Source: Sphaerothrix gracilis
GTDB lineage: Bacteria; Cyanobacteriota; Cyanobacteriia; Phormidesmidales; Phormidesmidaceae
Assembly (NCBI RefSeq): GCF_030405905.1
Contig: NZ_JASATW010000002.1
Location: 62,001 to 126,000, forward strand
Direction: 5' to 3'
Length of the DNA stretch: 64,000 nt
Part shown: in pieces, positions 47,457 through 57,482 of the stretch
Layout of the letters: every line of letters begins with the position of its first letter
Numbering within the stretch: position 1 is the first letter of the stretch
Position numbers and translations under genes: made by a program
The notes under the pieces: generated by a model
Database searches by the model: none
What the model saw: only the letters and a program-made list of their open reading frames with translations
What the model was told of the DNA's origin: nothing

Positions 47457-49610
47457 ATGCAGGAGATTGAAAAGTCAATATCCTTCGATGGACGGGATAT
47501 TCGACTTAAAGTAGGTTTATTAGCGCCTCAAGCCGGTGGAGCAGTTCTAGTACAGTCAGGCGATACAGCGGTATTAGTGACAGCGACCCGCTCCTCAGGA
47601 CGCGAAGGGATTGATTTTTTGCCCTTACTGGTTGATTACGAAGAACGCCTCTATGCAGCCGGGCGCATTCCCGGTGGCTATTTGCGACGTGAAGGCCGCC
47701 CACCGGAGCGGGCCACGTTGACCAGCCGCCTGATCGATCGCCCCATGCGACCACTGTTTCCACAATGGCTGCGCGACGACATTCAGATCGTGGCGACCAC
47801 CTTATCTATGGATGAGCAGGTACCGCCCGATGTCCTAGCTGCGACCGGGGCCTCAGTGGCTGTGCTGCTGGCTAAAATTCCGTTCAAGGGGCCAATGGCA
47901 ACCGTACGGGTAGGACTGGTCGGGGACGACTTTATCATCAACCCCACCTACAGCGAGATTGAATCGGGCGACCTCGACTTGATCGTGGCAGGATCTCCCG
48001 ATGGCGTAATTATGGTGGAAGCCGGGGCTAACCAGCTACCGGAACAGGACGTGATCGAGGCGATCGATTTTGGCTATGAGGTCGTGCAAGACCTGATTCA
48101 GGCCCAGCGAGATTTGATTGCGGAGCTGGGTATTGAGATTGTCACCGAGCCAGAGCCGGAAGTTGATTCCACTTTAGACGAGTTTATTCGCGATCGCGCC
48201 ACCGCAGGCATTAAGCAGGTGCTAGCCCAGTTTGAGCTAGATAAGCACCAGCGGGACGAAAAGCTGGACGTGATCAAAGACGAAATTGCCGCCAAAATTG
48301 AAGAACTGCCGGAAGAAGATACCGTTCGCACAGCGGCCAGTGAGAATCCAAAAGCTTTGGGTAAAGCCTTTAAGAGCCTAACCAAAGAGCTAATGCGCAA
48401 GCAGATCGTAGAAGACGGTGTGCGGGTAGACGGGCGCAAGCTAGACGAAGTGCGTCCCATTTCAGCCCGCGTTGGGTTACTGCCAAACCGCGTCCACGGC
48501 AGCGGCCTGTTTAACCGAGGGTTAACGCAGGTGATGTCAGTGGTGACGCTGGGTACACCCGGCGACGCTCAGATGATGGATGACCTGCATCCAGATGAAG
48601 AAAAGCGCTACCTACATCACTACAACTTCCCGCCCTACTCGGTAGGCGAAACCCGCCCCATGCGATCGCCCGGACGGCGAGAAGTGGGACACGGTGCCCT
48701 GGCAGAGCGAGCGCTCGTCCCAGTCTTGCCCGAACAAAAGGACTTTCCCTACGTGATTCGGGTCGTATCTGAGGTCCTATCTTCCAACGGCTCCACCTCA
48801 ATGGGATCCGTCTGCGGCTCCACTTTGTCTCTCATGGATGCAGGCGTTCCCTTGACCAAGCCCGTCAGCGGCGCGGCAATGGGCCTGATTAAAGAAGGGG
48901 ATGAAGTCCGCATCCTCACCGATATTCAGGGAATTGAAGACTTCCTAGGCGACATGGACTTCAAGGTGGCAGGTACCGACAGCGGTATCACCGCCCTGCA
49001 GATGGATATGAAAATTACGGGCCTCAAGGTTGAAACCATCGCCAAAGCCATCAACCAGGCCAAGCCTGCGCGGACGCATATCCTGGAGAAAATGCTAGAG
49101 GCGATCGACAAGCCTCGCGTTGAGCTGTCACCCTTCGCCCCGCGCCTGATCAGCTTCAAGATCAATCCAGAGCTAATCGGCATGGTGATTGGCCCTGGCG
49201 GCAAGAAGATTAAGAGCATTGTGGAGCAAACTGGGGCCAAAGTTGATATTGATGATGACGGCACCGTGACGGTTTCCTCCATTGAAGGGGGACAGGCCGA
49301 GCAGGCAAAGGCAATTATTCAGGGTATGACCACCCGGCCTGAAGCGGGCGATGTCTATGCTGGTAAAGTGACGCGGGTGATTCCGATTGGGGCTTTTGTG
49401 GAATTCTTGCCAGGGCAGGAGGGCATGATTCACATTTCTCAGCTAGCAGACTACCGCGTCGGCAAGGTGGAAGATGAAGTCACCGTGGGCGACGACGTTA
49501 TCGTCAAAGTCCGCGACATTGATGGCAAAGGTCGGATCAACCTGACGCGGCTCAACATCCATCCGGATGAAGCGGCGGCGGCGCGCGAGGCCGTGGCCCA
49601 GACCAGCTAG
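47457..49610 (+). CDS. pnp: Polyribonucleotide nucleotidyltransferase (PNPase)
   Basis: 717 residues, normal. Two RNase PH-like domains (EKSISFDGRDIRLKVG start; GTDSGITALQMDMKITG in the active second copy), then KH (KINPELIGMVIGPGGKKIKS) and S1 (GDVYAGKVTRVIPIGAFVEF). It degrades RNA 3' to 5' by phosphorolysis, releasing nucleoside diphosphates, and can also add tails. In cyanobacteria it replaces poly(A) polymerase in tail formation. AAGGA lies 13 bases before the ATG. The leader is long and structured. Confidence 0.98.
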   Translation: MQEIEKSISFDGRDIRLKVGLLAPQAGGAVLVQSGDTAVLVTATRSSGREGIDFLPLLVDYEERLYAAGRIPGGYLRREGRPPERATLTSRLIDRPMRPLFPQWLRDDIQIVATTLSMDEQVPPDVLAATGASVAVLLAKIPFKGPMATVRVGLVGDDFIINPTYSEIESGDLDLIVAGSPDGVIMVEAGANQLPEQDVIEAIDFGYEVVQDLIQAQRDLIAELGIEIVTEPEPEVDSTLDEFIRDRATAGIKQVLAQFELDKHQRDEKLDVIKDEIAAKIEELPEEDTVRTAASENPKALGKAFKSLTKELMRKQIVEDGVRVDGRKLDEVRPISARVGLLPNRVHGSGLFNRGLTQVMSVVTLGTPGDAQMMDDLHPDEEKRYLHHYNFPPYSVGETRPMRSPGRREVGHGALAERALVPVLPEQKDFPYVIRVVSEVLSSNGSTSMGSVCGSTLSLMDAGVPLTKPVSGAAMGLIKEGDEVRILTDIQGIEDFLGDMDFKVAGTDSGITALQMDMKITGLKVETIAKAINQAKPARTHILEKMLEAIDKPRVELSPFAPRLISFKINPELIGMVIGPGGKKIKSIVEQTGAKVDIDDDGTVTVSSIEGGQAEQAKAIIQGMTTRPEAGDVYAGKVTRVIPIGAFVEFLPGQEGMIHISQLADYRVGKVEDEVTVGDDVIVKVRDIDGKGRINLTRLNIHPDEAAAAREAVAQTS

Positions 49611-49633
49611 CGACAGGTGCCGATTGCAACGAG

Positions 49634-49660
49634 TAGGGACATGGCAATGCCGTGTCCCTA
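49634..49660 (+). terminator. Palindromic element and probable terminator of pnp
   Basis: A 27-bp near-perfect palindrome (49634-49660): TAGGGACA and TGTCCCTA as outer arms, GGCA and TGCC as inner arms, one mismatch. A T-run (49677-49683) follows 16 bases later. The sequence is also of the TAGGGACA-type interspersed repeat family seen in cyanobacteria. Confidence 0.6.
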
Positions 49661-49729
49661 TTAGCGTCTTAGGCTGCTTTTTTGTAAAATCAAATCTTGC
49701 CCACTGATAGCTGTTGCTAACGTAGCCCT

Positions 49730-50305
49730 ATGATTGACAGCCTCCACTCTGTTTGCAGCTATCTTCTAGGGCTTGAGTCAACAAGTCTGACCTTTTGGCA
49801 AATGGCGCTTCGGGCCGCTATTGTCTATCTGACAGCCTTGGCAATGATGCGGTTTATTGGCGATCGCCGGGTGATTAGCTCTCACGCGGCCTTTGACATG
49901 ATTTTAGGCATTATTTTAGGGGCAACCCTCAGCGGGGCTATCACGGGTGCCACCCCCTTCTTTGGCACGCTCATCGCCGGTAGCGTTTTGGTGGTCATGC
50001 ACTGGCTGGCGGCGATGCTTAGCTTTCGCTTCGGCCCCTTAGAGCGTCTGATCAAGGGTAAAACGCGGCCTCTAATTCAAGGCGGCGAAGTGATCCGACA
50101 GAACATGCGCCGCAGCCACATCAGTAACCAAGATTTAGAAGCGGCGTTGCGTTCTAACGGCGCTTTGACGCAGCCAGACCAAGTCGCCTTGGCCCATTTA
50201 GAAAATAACGGCAACATTAGCGTTATTCCTAAACCTGCTCAGCCCCAAATAATTGAGGTCAAGGCTGAAGCTGGCGTGCAGACAATTCAAATACGGCTAG
50301 AGTAG
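49730..50305 (+). CDS. DUF421 membrane protein (YetF/YcaP-like)
   Basis: 191 residues. Three N-terminal membrane spans (about residues 24-42, 52-70 and 75-95) with ALAMMRFIGDRRVISSHAAFDMILGIILGATLSGAI, broken here into FIGDRRVIS and ILGIILGATLSG, lead to a cytoplasmic domain with RPLIQGGEVIRQNMRRSHIS and DLEAALRSNG. This is the DUF421 layout. Function is unsettled; some members affect spore or antibiotic phenotypes. It lies between pnp and the ECF transporter genes. Confidence 0.85.
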   Translation: MIDSLHSVCSYLLGLESTSLTFWQMALRAAIVYLTALAMMRFIGDRRVISSHAAFDMILGIILGATLSGAITGATPFFGTLIAGSVLVVMHWLAAMLSFRFGPLERLIKGKTRPLIQGGEVIRQNMRRSHISNQDLEAALRSNGALTQPDQVALAHLENNGNISVIPKPAQPQIIEVKAEAGVQTIQIRLE

Positions 50306-50408
50306 CCTCGCATGACAGGGACACTGCTACGAAAGCTGAACTAACTGTGCAATGGCTCTACTTGCCGTAGCACGATAGAGGCAAAGTGACTGAGTAGCCA
50401 AAAGTGAG

Positions 50409-50945
50409 ATGAGAATCGATTGGAGTCTTAGGGATTACGTCTTTGCTGCCTTTATGACCATTGGCATGGTGGTTTCGGTCTTTGTAGTGGGGCCATTGGT
50501 GCCCCCGTTTTTAGATTTAGTGGCTTGGGCCCCCCTCGGCGGGATTTTTTTGACGCTGGGAATGGCGCGGCTACAGCGGCGGGGTACTATTTTGCTGATG
50601 ATTTTGCCGCTGGCCGTTTTGCTGCTGCCCCTTTCTCCCGCAATTACGCTTTATTTGGCTTTGACAGCGTTACTCGCAGAAGCCGTTGTGTTTCTGCGGG
50701 GTAACTACCGGGTCAAGCGTAATCGGCTCTTGGGCAATGTCACCTTTTTTGTCAGCGCCGTGGTGATTGGCCTGACCAGTGCCGCTCTGATGCTAGGGGG
50801 TGAGTTTGCCGAGCTGCTCACCCGGCCCTGGCTGATTGGAGTGTTGGCGATCGCCGCTGGCATCACAGGCTCTATTGGCTGGTGGCTAGGTGAATCTGTG
50901 GTGCGACAGCTTAAGCGGGCGGGCAAGCTGGATGCTGACCTCTAA
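50409..50945 (+). CDS. Probable ECF transporter substrate-binding (S) component, MptD-like
   Basis: 178 residues with about five membrane spans and short loops: DYVFAAFMTIGMVVSVFVVG, PLGGIFLTLGMARLQRRG, then LLMILPLAVLLLPLSPA, and a C-terminal basic tail. The layout and the neighbouring T and ATPase genes identify it as the S component of an energy-coupling factor importer; the MptD-type label is from its pattern and is less certain. The vitamin or metal it imports cannot be told. Its end overlaps the next gene by 14 bases. Confidence 0.75.
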   Translation: MRIDWSLRDYVFAAFMTIGMVVSVFVVGPLVPPFLDLVAWAPLGGIFLTLGMARLQRRGTILLMILPLAVLLLPLSPAITLYLALTALLAEAVVFLRGNYRVKRNRLLGNVTFFVSAVVIGLTSAALMLGGEFAELLTRPWLIGVLAIAAGITGSIGWWLGESVVRQLKRAGKLDADL

Positions 50946-51633
50946 GCGATCATTGCAGTCGCACCAGACAGGGCTGACGCGAATCAATCCCTTCCTTAAA
51001 ATAGGTCTTTCCTTTGTCCTGATTGCCTTGGCGCTGGTTCTCAATCAAATAGCAGCGCTGTTGATTCTGGTGGGGGGGATGCTGCTACTGCTATCTCAGG
51101 TGAGAGTCCCATTGCCGCTACTGCTTTATAGCCTGACGGTGCTGCTAATTTTCACGCTGTCAGCGGCGTTCTTAGCTAGAGACTGGCCGCAAGCGCTGCT
51201 GAGTACGCTGCGTTTGCTGTCCCTGCTATTGCCTGCTCCGGTATTAACGCTGACCACGCCGCCAATAGATCTGCTGCGATCGCTGCAGGTTGCCCGTTTG
51301 CCCAGCTTTATCACCCTCAGCCTCATGCTGATCTGGCGATTTTTGCCCCTGATGCAGCAGGAACTCCAGCGAATTTGGCAGGCTAACCAGCTACGGGGCC
51401 TCGACCTCAGCCGCCGTCCCGACCAGTGGTTTGCCGGGCTGATAGTGCCGCTGATTTTTCAAATGGTGGCCTATGCCGATGAGGTGACGATTGGCCTGCA
51501 AACGCGGGGTTATTCGCCTACAGATCCACGCAGCAACAGCCAACCGCTGCGCTGGCGCTGGCTAGATACAGCTTTTTGTCTGGGGGCGATCGCCTGGGTG
51601 AGCCTGATTGGCTATGCAGAATGGGGAGGCTGA
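50932..51633 (+). CDS. ECF transporter T component (EcfT/CbiQ-like)
   Basis: 233 residues from the ATG at 50932 (MLTSKRSLQSHQTGLTRINPFLKIG). Four to five membrane spans; the coupling region includes LMLIWRFLPLMQQELQRIWQA and the Ala-Arg-Gly-type motifs QLRGLD and QTRGY, which touch the ATPases in EcfT proteins. It overlaps the S gene by 14 bases and the ATPase gene by one (TGATG), so the three are one translationally coupled operon. Confidence 0.9.
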   Translation: MLTSKRSLQSHQTGLTRINPFLKIGLSFVLIALALVLNQIAALLILVGGMLLLLSQVRVPLPLLLYSLTVLLIFTLSAAFLARDWPQALLSTLRLLSLLLPAPVLTLTTPPIDLLRSLQVARLPSFITLSLMLIWRFLPLMQQELQRIWQANQLRGLDLSRRPDQWFAGLIVPLIFQMVAYADEVTIGLQTRGYSPTDPRSNSQPLRWRWLDTAFCLGAIAWVSLIGYAEWGG

Positions 51634-53018
51634 TGCGGATGAGGCACAGTTTCCCTAGAGATGATGTGCCGCTGTTAGAGGTGGTCGATCTGAGCTTTAC
51701 TCACATAGGCCAGCAGCAGCCAACGCTGCAATTGGTGAATCTGAATCTGGCAGCGGGGGAACTGGTGGTGCTGGCGGGGGCGACAGGCAGCGGTAAAAGC
51801 ACGCTGCTGAACTGCCTCACGGGAATCGCACCGGAACATACGGGCGGGCGGCTGACGGGTAAGGTGCTGTATCGGCAGCAAGACATCACCCTCTGGTCAA
51901 TTCGGCAGCGATCGCAGTTCATGGGCATCCTGCTGCAAAATGTAGAAACTCAGCTCTTTACCGATCGAGTTGGAGACGAGGTGATTTTTGGGCTAGAAAA
52001 CTGGAACCTGCCTCCCGGCCAGATTCAAACCCTAGCTCAGACTGCTTTAGAGAAATTCAACCTGAGCCACCAGCAAACCTGGCCCATCCGTCAGCTTTCA
52101 GCCGGGCAAAAGCAGCGATTACTTACGGCCTGCCAGCTTGTGCAGAATCAGACTTTACTGCTGCTAGACGAACCTTTTGCCTATTTGGACGCGGCAGGAA
52201 CCGTGCTGCTGCTGGAACTTTTGCGGCAGTGCCGCGATCGCGGACAGAGTATCTTGGTGATCGAGCACCGCCTAGAATTGCTAAAACCTCTGTGCGATCG
52301 CGCCTATCGGATTGAGGCGGGAGCGATCGCCCCCTGCCAGCTCGATCATCTCCTTGTCTCTCCCCAGGAGGTTTTTACGGCCCCTACCCCCGTTCCGCCT
52401 CCGTCCCAAATCTCAAAGGCTTTGTTGACAACTTGCAACCTGAGCTGGGGCGGCTATCCGGCTTTTCCTGACTTACAGGTCAGCGCTGGCGAGGTTGTCT
52501 TGCTTAAAGGCCAGAACGGCTGCGGCAAAACCACGCTGCTGAAGCTGCTTTGCGGCCTGCTAAAGCCAGCAACCGGGCGCTTGACGATTTTGGGACAAGT
52601 CGCGACGCGGCAGAGCGTCGTTCAAATTGCTCAAACTGTCGGTTTTGTGCTGCAAAATCCCAACCATCAGCTCTTTGCCGAAAGCGTCTGGCTAGAGCTA
52701 AAACAGCCGGGAGTTGCGGATGAGACAGCCAAAATCCTGCTGCACCAGCTCAATTTAGCCCACTGCGCTGAAAAGCATCCCCAGGCGCTTTCCCAGGGCC
52801 AAAAGCGACGTTTAGCATCGGGCGCTGTCTTGGCCCGCCAGCCGCAGATCTGTCTGCTAGACGAAATTATGGTGGGGCAGGATGCCAGTTCTTTAGCGCT
52901 AATGCTACAGACGCTTCAGAGCTTTACTGCCCAGGGCGGTGCGCTAATTTTTACCTCCCATGATCCGGGCGTCGCAGTCGTACTCAAGCCTCAAGTGATC
53001 ACGATTGGAAGCGGCTAG
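51633..53018 (+). CDS. ECF transporter ATPase with two fused ABC domains
   Basis: 461 residues from the ATG at 51633, which has GGGGAGG upstream. Two complete ABC domains in one chain: first Walker A GATGSGKST (Gly49 to Thr57), signature LSAGQKQR, Walker B LLLLDEPFA; second GQNGCGKTT (from Gly293), LSQGQKRR, and LLDEIMVGQD. The second Walker B ends in Glu-Ile rather than Glu-Pro. Both sites therefore seem active. It drives the S/T membrane unit. It meets the next gene convergently, 6 bp apart. Confidence 0.92.
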   Translation: MRMRHSFPRDDVPLLEVVDLSFTHIGQQQPTLQLVNLNLAAGELVVLAGATGSGKSTLLNCLTGIAPEHTGGRLTGKVLYRQQDITLWSIRQRSQFMGILLQNVETQLFTDRVGDEVIFGLENWNLPPGQIQTLAQTALEKFNLSHQQTWPIRQLSAGQKQRLLTACQLVQNQTLLLLDEPFAYLDAAGTVLLLELLRQCRDRGQSILVIEHRLELLKPLCDRAYRIEAGAIAPCQLDHLLVSPQEVFTAPTPVPPPSQISKALLTTCNLSWGGYPAFPDLQVSAGEVVLLKGQNGCGKTTLLKLLCGLLKPATGRLTILGQVATRQSVVQIAQTVGFVLQNPNHQLFAESVWLELKQPGVADETAKILLHQLNLAHCAEKHPQALSQGQKRRLASGAVLARQPQICLLDEIMVGQDASSLALMLQTLQSFTAQGGALIFTSHDPGVAVVLKPQVITIGSG

Positions 53019-53024
53019 CCTGTA

Positions 53025-54029
53025 TTAGGCCGCTTCCTCAAACACGTCAGCTGCGAACATGGCGTTAGTGGCGCTGAGATAAGGTTTGAGCAGGGCCATT
53101 TGCGCTTCGTCCAGCAGGATACCAAAGTGCTTCTCTAGCAGCACCAGCATTTGCCTGACCAAGCCCCAGCGGACATTCAGTGTTGGATAGAGCATGACAC
53201 ACAGGGGAAAGAGTTCTTGCTGCACAGCGCTGACATTATTTTCCAGCAGGCAGACCCACAGATAGGTTTGAAACATCTCAGCATCCCGCAGGCTAGAAGT
53301 GCGTACAGTAGGATTGCTCAGCGGCCCGCTATAGCAGCGATGGTGCGGATTGGCCTGCATAATCTGATTGACGACTTTCTGGGCGATTGCGCTGCTGTGG
53401 GGCAGCAAAATTTGTACCACTTTCAGCACCGGAGAACTCATGGGGTGGCTAGCGGCGGCGCTGTAAGCCCGCTGCAGTGGCATATAGAGGTGATCGTCAA
53501 TGGCCTTGAAGTAGAGCCGCAGCACGTCCTGACGTTCAACAGCAATCAGCTGGAGCAGCAGTTGGCCTGTGTAATGAAACTGCATACTGACAAAGCCTAT
53601 CACTCTGGGATCGACCAGCGTATATTTGGCCCGAATTAGACCCAGTTCAGGGGCTAGATCGGTAGCAAAGCGCTCAGGGGCTGTGCCGTTGGCGTAGGCG
53701 GCGAAAGCCTTTTCGTAGATAACGTAAACATCTTTGGCAATGGCCCAGGGATCAATCAGCTCCCCTTTAATTTGGTGGCGCACCACCTCTTTAGACAAGA
53801 GCGCCTCAGTCTGCGTCCAGGCTTGGGCGCTGACGGTTCGCAGCTCCTGATTGAGATAGTCTGCGATCGCCTGCCGAGCGTCATTTTCGGTGACTACATA
53901 TTTAGGGGAGTGTCCAGTATTATCTTTGACCTGCTGTATATAGCGTTTGGCCCAGGCTTTGGAAAAGGAGTGGAGTTGATTGAACGAGCTAGACAGCGGG
54001 CGATCGAGACTTCCCCAGGCAATTTCCAT
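53025..54029 (-). CDS. Uncharacterised cyanobacterial protein, all-helical
   Basis: 334 residues from the ATG at 54029, chosen for the GGGAG site in front; an ATG 13 codons earlier exists. No signal or membrane span. The sequence is helical throughout (SKAWAKRYIQQVKDN near the start; LLEKHFGILLDEAQMALLKPYLSA near the end) with a conserved-looking centre FVSMQFHYTGQLLLQL. I recognise no domain. Its 3' end is 6 bp from the convergent ECF ATPase gene. Confidence 0.7.
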   Translation of the reverse strand: MEIAWGSLDRPLSSSFNQLHSFSKAWAKRYIQQVKDNTGHSPKYVVTENDARQAIADYLNQELRTVSAQAWTQTEALLSKEVVRHQIKGELIDPWAIAKDVYVIYEKAFAAYANGTAPERFATDLAPELGLIRAKYTLVDPRVIGFVSMQFHYTGQLLLQLIAVERQDVLRLYFKAIDDHLYMPLQRAYSAAASHPMSSPVLKVVQILLPHSSAIAQKVVNQIMQANPHHRCYSGPLSNPTVRTSSLRDAEMFQTYLWVCLLENNVSAVQQELFPLCVMLYPTLNVRWGLVRQMLVLLEKHFGILLDEAQMALLKPYLSATNAMFAADVFEEAA

Positions 54030-54294
54030 GACCAATACTCCCTTTTCAAAGTAGATACCCCGGCGCAACCGCTATAGACCAAGCGGGGTTTGATCAGTAT
54101 CATCGGGGAAAATACTTAATCTTTGCTTAACATGTTTATATTTCTTTGAAAGCTACAGACTTTTGTTGCTTTTTGTTGCGAAGTGAAAAGGGCAGTGGGT
54201 AGCAGTCACGGCTGGCTGGGACTGTGCTCAACCAGCCTGATACGGCTACGTCAGCAGACTGTATGCCAAGGCTATAGGCGCAGTTGAGAAAGGG

Positions 54295-57285
54295 CTACTC
54301 CATGCCGGCAATGGGGGCAAAGCCCTGCCGCTGAATGTTTTCCGTCACTACTCTTGGCTCTAGGAACTGGAGCAGATAGTCTGGCCCACCCGCCTTGGAG
54401 CCGACACCGGACATCTTGAAGCCGCCAAAGGGCTGGCGGGCGACAATTGCCCCGGTGATGTTGCGGTTGATATAGAGGTTACCGACGGCAAATTCTCGCT
54501 GCGATCGCTCAATATGAGAGGGCGTTCTAGAGTAAAGCCCGCCGGTGAGGCCGTAGTCAGTGCCGTTGGCGATCGCCAGTGCTTCGTCAAAGTCCTCAGC
54601 ACGGATGACGGCTAGTACCGGGCCAAAAATTTCTTCTTGAGCGATGGTGTGATCGGGAGAGACGCCGGTGAAGATAGTGGGACTGACGAAATATCCGGTT
54701 TCAGGCACCGGCATCTCTAAGGCCACTTCAGACTGAGCTTTGCCCGTTTGAATATACTCACGAATCCGCTCTTGGGCCTTGGCGTCAATCACCGGGCCAA
54801 CCACGGTGCTGGGATCTTCGGCGGGGCCAATGTTGAGCGATCGCGTCGCTTCTACCAGCCGCTTGACGAAGGTGTCGTAAATCGGCGCTAACACAATTAC
54901 CCGCGAGCAGGCCGAGCATTTCTGGCCGCTGTAGCCAAAGGCCGACTGCACCACGCCTTGAACCGCCTGATCCAGATCAGCGCTTTCGTCCACGATAATG
55001 GCGTTTTTGCCCCCCATCTCGGCAATCACCCGCTTGAGATGCTTTTGACCCGGCTGAAGCTGGGCCGCCGTGGCGTAGATTTGGCAGCCCACTTCCCGCG
55101 AGCCGGTAAAGGCAATCAGGTGTACGTCTGGGTGCTGCACTAAGTGCGCCCCCACCGTGGAGCCTCTAGCCGGTACGTACTGAAAGACGCCTTTGGGCAG
55201 GCCCGCTTCGGTGAGAATTTCGCTAATTTTAGCGGCGATGACGGTAGAGGTCTCCGCTGGCTTGAGCAGGGTGCAGTTACCCGTCACCAGCGCTGCCACA
55301 GTCATACCGGTGGCGATCGCAATCGGAAAGTTCCAGGGAGAGATGACCACAGCAATGCCGCGCGGAAAGTAGCGGTAGTGGTTAGTTTCCCCGGCTAGGT
55401 CATAGTCATAGCCCCGGTCGAGCCGCTCCATTTCGTCAGCGTAGTAGCGGCAAAAGTCGATGGCTTCAGACACTTCGGCATCGGCCTGCTTCAGCGCCTT
55501 CCCCACCTCCAGCATCACCCAGGTAGACAGCTCATCGCGGCGGCGCTCCATAATGTCACCAGCGCGGCGCAGAATAGCGGCTCGTTCCGTCGCCGGGGTT
55601 GCCTGCCACTGGGGGAAAGCGGCTTTGGCAGCGGCGATCGCCTCGTCTGCCTGGGCCTGACTCAGCAAGCCAATCTTGCCAATAATCTCGCTAGGATTAG
55701 AAGGATTTACCGACTCTACCTGCGTTTCAGTTTCGACAAATTCGCCGTTGACTAGCGGCAGATAGGTCTGGCCGAGCTGCATCCGCACCTGCTTTAGGGC
55801 TACTGCTGCCGCGTGGCGGGCCTCAGCTTCGGCGTAGTCTGTATCGGGGGCATTGGGAAAGTCGGTGGTTTCCCCTGCCACCTTGGGCCGCTGGCCGTCT
55901 TGGTCAATGGGAGCAAATTCAGGCGAACTGAGCAGTTCTTCGATGGGCCGCTCCTCCAGGTTTTGCTTGAGGAAGGAGCTGTTGGCGGTATTTTCCAGCA
56001 GGCGGCGAATCAGGTAGGCCATGCCGGGAATCAGCTCTCCATAGGGCGAGTAGACCCGTACCCGGTAGCCGCGATCGCTCATGGCTTTCGCCAGCTTGTC
56101 GGCCATGCCGTAGAGCACCTGGAGCTCGACGGCTCGCTTAGGAATATTGAGAGTTTCGGCGATCGCCATTGCATAGGCTTGCGATCGCACGTTATGACTC
56201 CCGATGGCGGCGTAGAGATAGGCATGATTTTCCAGCAGCAGCCGAGTCATGCGCTCAAAGTTGGCGTCAGTCGATTCTTTGTGGCTATAGACGGGCTGGG
56301 GCCAGTCGTGCTGCACCGCTTTGATTGTTTCTTGATCCCAGTAGGCTCCTTTAACGAGCCGCACGGTCAGCGGCGTGCCCCGCTCCTTGGCCCATTCCAC
56401 CAGGTCTTTCAGGTCGCCGTAGCTGTCACGCAGATAGGCTTGCAGCGTCACACCAATATCGCTGCGATCGCGGAACTCGTCTTCTAGCAGTACCTTTTTC
56501 AGGGTCGCTAGGGTCAGCGTCTTGTAAACGTACTGCTCCATGTCGAAATGCACTGCCGCCCCCAGCTCTTTAGCTCGGCGCAGCAGGGTGCGCATCTGCT
56601 CGCTGACCTTCTCCTGACTGCCCTCGGCATCGAGCGGATCAAACTGGGAATAAAAGGCCGTCAGCTTCACAGAGACCTGCACGGGCGGCAGCGTCTCCCC
56701 GTCGGCCTGATCGATGGCAGGCACCGTTGACCACTTTTTCGCTGCCTGGGTCAGCTGCTCCATCAGCGTCAGGTAGCCATTGAGATAGTCCTGAGCTTCT
56801 GCCTCGGTGATCACCGCTTCCCCCAGCAGATCCACCGTGAAGGTCATTTTGTCTTTGCGCAGACGCTCAACGGTTTTAATGACCTGCTCGATGGTTTCCC
56901 CCGCAATATACTTGTGAGCCAGGGTTTCTACGGCTTTGGAGAAGGTCGTCGCCGCAATCTGCCCCGGCATGGAGTCCGGGTTGGCAAAGTTCAAAATGCC
57001 CTTGAGGGCTTCCGGCAGTTCTACAGACGGATCGCCTAGATATTCCTGCAGATGCCGGGCAATTTCGGCCTTGCTGTGGAGTGCGGGCAGGCAGTCAATG
57101 AAGCGGAAAAGCTGTACTCGCAAACCGGGATTATCCATAGCGATCGCCAATAAGCGATCGTCCCAGCGCATCTGGTCGCGCATTTGAGCGAAAAGGGAGC
57201 GCTTTTCCCGCGTCGCCGAAATAAGTTCTTTGGCAATTGTCTGAGTTTTTTGCTCGTAAGTGGACTGAGAAACCTGTGCGACCAC
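54295..57285 (-). CDS. putA: Bifunctional proline dehydrogenase / L-glutamate gamma-semialdehyde dehydrogenase
   Basis: 996 residues from a GTG at 57285. The N-terminal half is proline dehydrogenase (FAD TIM barrel: VSVKLTAFYSQFDP, VRLVKGAYWDQE, GSHNVRSQAYAMAIA). The C-terminal half is P5C dehydrogenase (VISPWNFPIAIATGM, IAFTGSREVG) with the nucleophile Cys790 in SGQKCSACSR and Glu in AEMGGKNAI. Together they oxidise proline to glutamate. There is no N-terminal DNA-binding domain, so it is not a self-repressing PutA, and no arginine-guanidine domain is fused. Monocistronic. Confidence 0.96.
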   Translation of the reverse strand: MVAQVSQSTYEQKTQTIAKELISATREKRSLFAQMRDQMRWDDRLLAIAMDNPGLRVQLFRFIDCLPALHSKAEIARHLQEYLGDPSVELPEALKGILNFANPDSMPGQIAATTFSKAVETLAHKYIAGETIEQVIKTVERLRKDKMTFTVDLLGEAVITEAEAQDYLNGYLTLMEQLTQAAKKWSTVPAIDQADGETLPPVQVSVKLTAFYSQFDPLDAEGSQEKVSEQMRTLLRRAKELGAAVHFDMEQYVYKTLTLATLKKVLLEDEFRDRSDIGVTLQAYLRDSYGDLKDLVEWAKERGTPLTVRLVKGAYWDQETIKAVQHDWPQPVYSHKESTDANFERMTRLLLENHAYLYAAIGSHNVRSQAYAMAIAETLNIPKRAVELQVLYGMADKLAKAMSDRGYRVRVYSPYGELIPGMAYLIRRLLENTANSSFLKQNLEERPIEELLSSPEFAPIDQDGQRPKVAGETTDFPNAPDTDYAEAEARHAAAVALKQVRMQLGQTYLPLVNGEFVETETQVESVNPSNPSEIIGKIGLLSQAQADEAIAAAKAAFPQWQATPATERAAILRRAGDIMERRRDELSTWVMLEVGKALKQADAEVSEAIDFCRYYADEMERLDRGYDYDLAGETNHYRYFPRGIAVVISPWNFPIAIATGMTVAALVTGNCTLLKPAETSTVIAAKISEILTEAGLPKGVFQYVPARGSTVGAHLVQHPDVHLIAFTGSREVGCQIYATAAQLQPGQKHLKRVIAEMGGKNAIIVDESADLDQAVQGVVQSAFGYSGQKCSACSRVIVLAPIYDTFVKRLVEATRSLNIGPAEDPSTVVGPVIDAKAQERIREYIQTGKAQSEVALEMPVPETGYFVSPTIFTGVSPDHTIAQEEIFGPVLAVIRAEDFDEALAIANGTDYGLTGGLYSRTPSHIERSQREFAVGNLYINRNITGAIVARQPFGGFKMSGVGSKAGGPDYLLQFLEPRVVTENIQRQGFAPIAGME

Positions 57286-57482
57286 GATAATGAAGCCTCG
57301 ATGAAAAGTGAGTCTGTATCTACCATTGTGAAGCCGAAATTCTGGCGGAACTGCGGCACTTTAAGCTTTGTATCACAAGTCCCAGGCCTAAACAGCGCGA
57401 TCGCTTACCAAACTGGCTTTCTGGAATCTGGGCTATTTTTAGTGAAGACATCAAAGATATTTGTTGTTAGCTCCTATGCATC

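Noticed and set aside
55813..56487. 224-codon frame antisense to putA
   Set aside because: Lies fully within the conserved proline dehydrogenase coding region; no domain.
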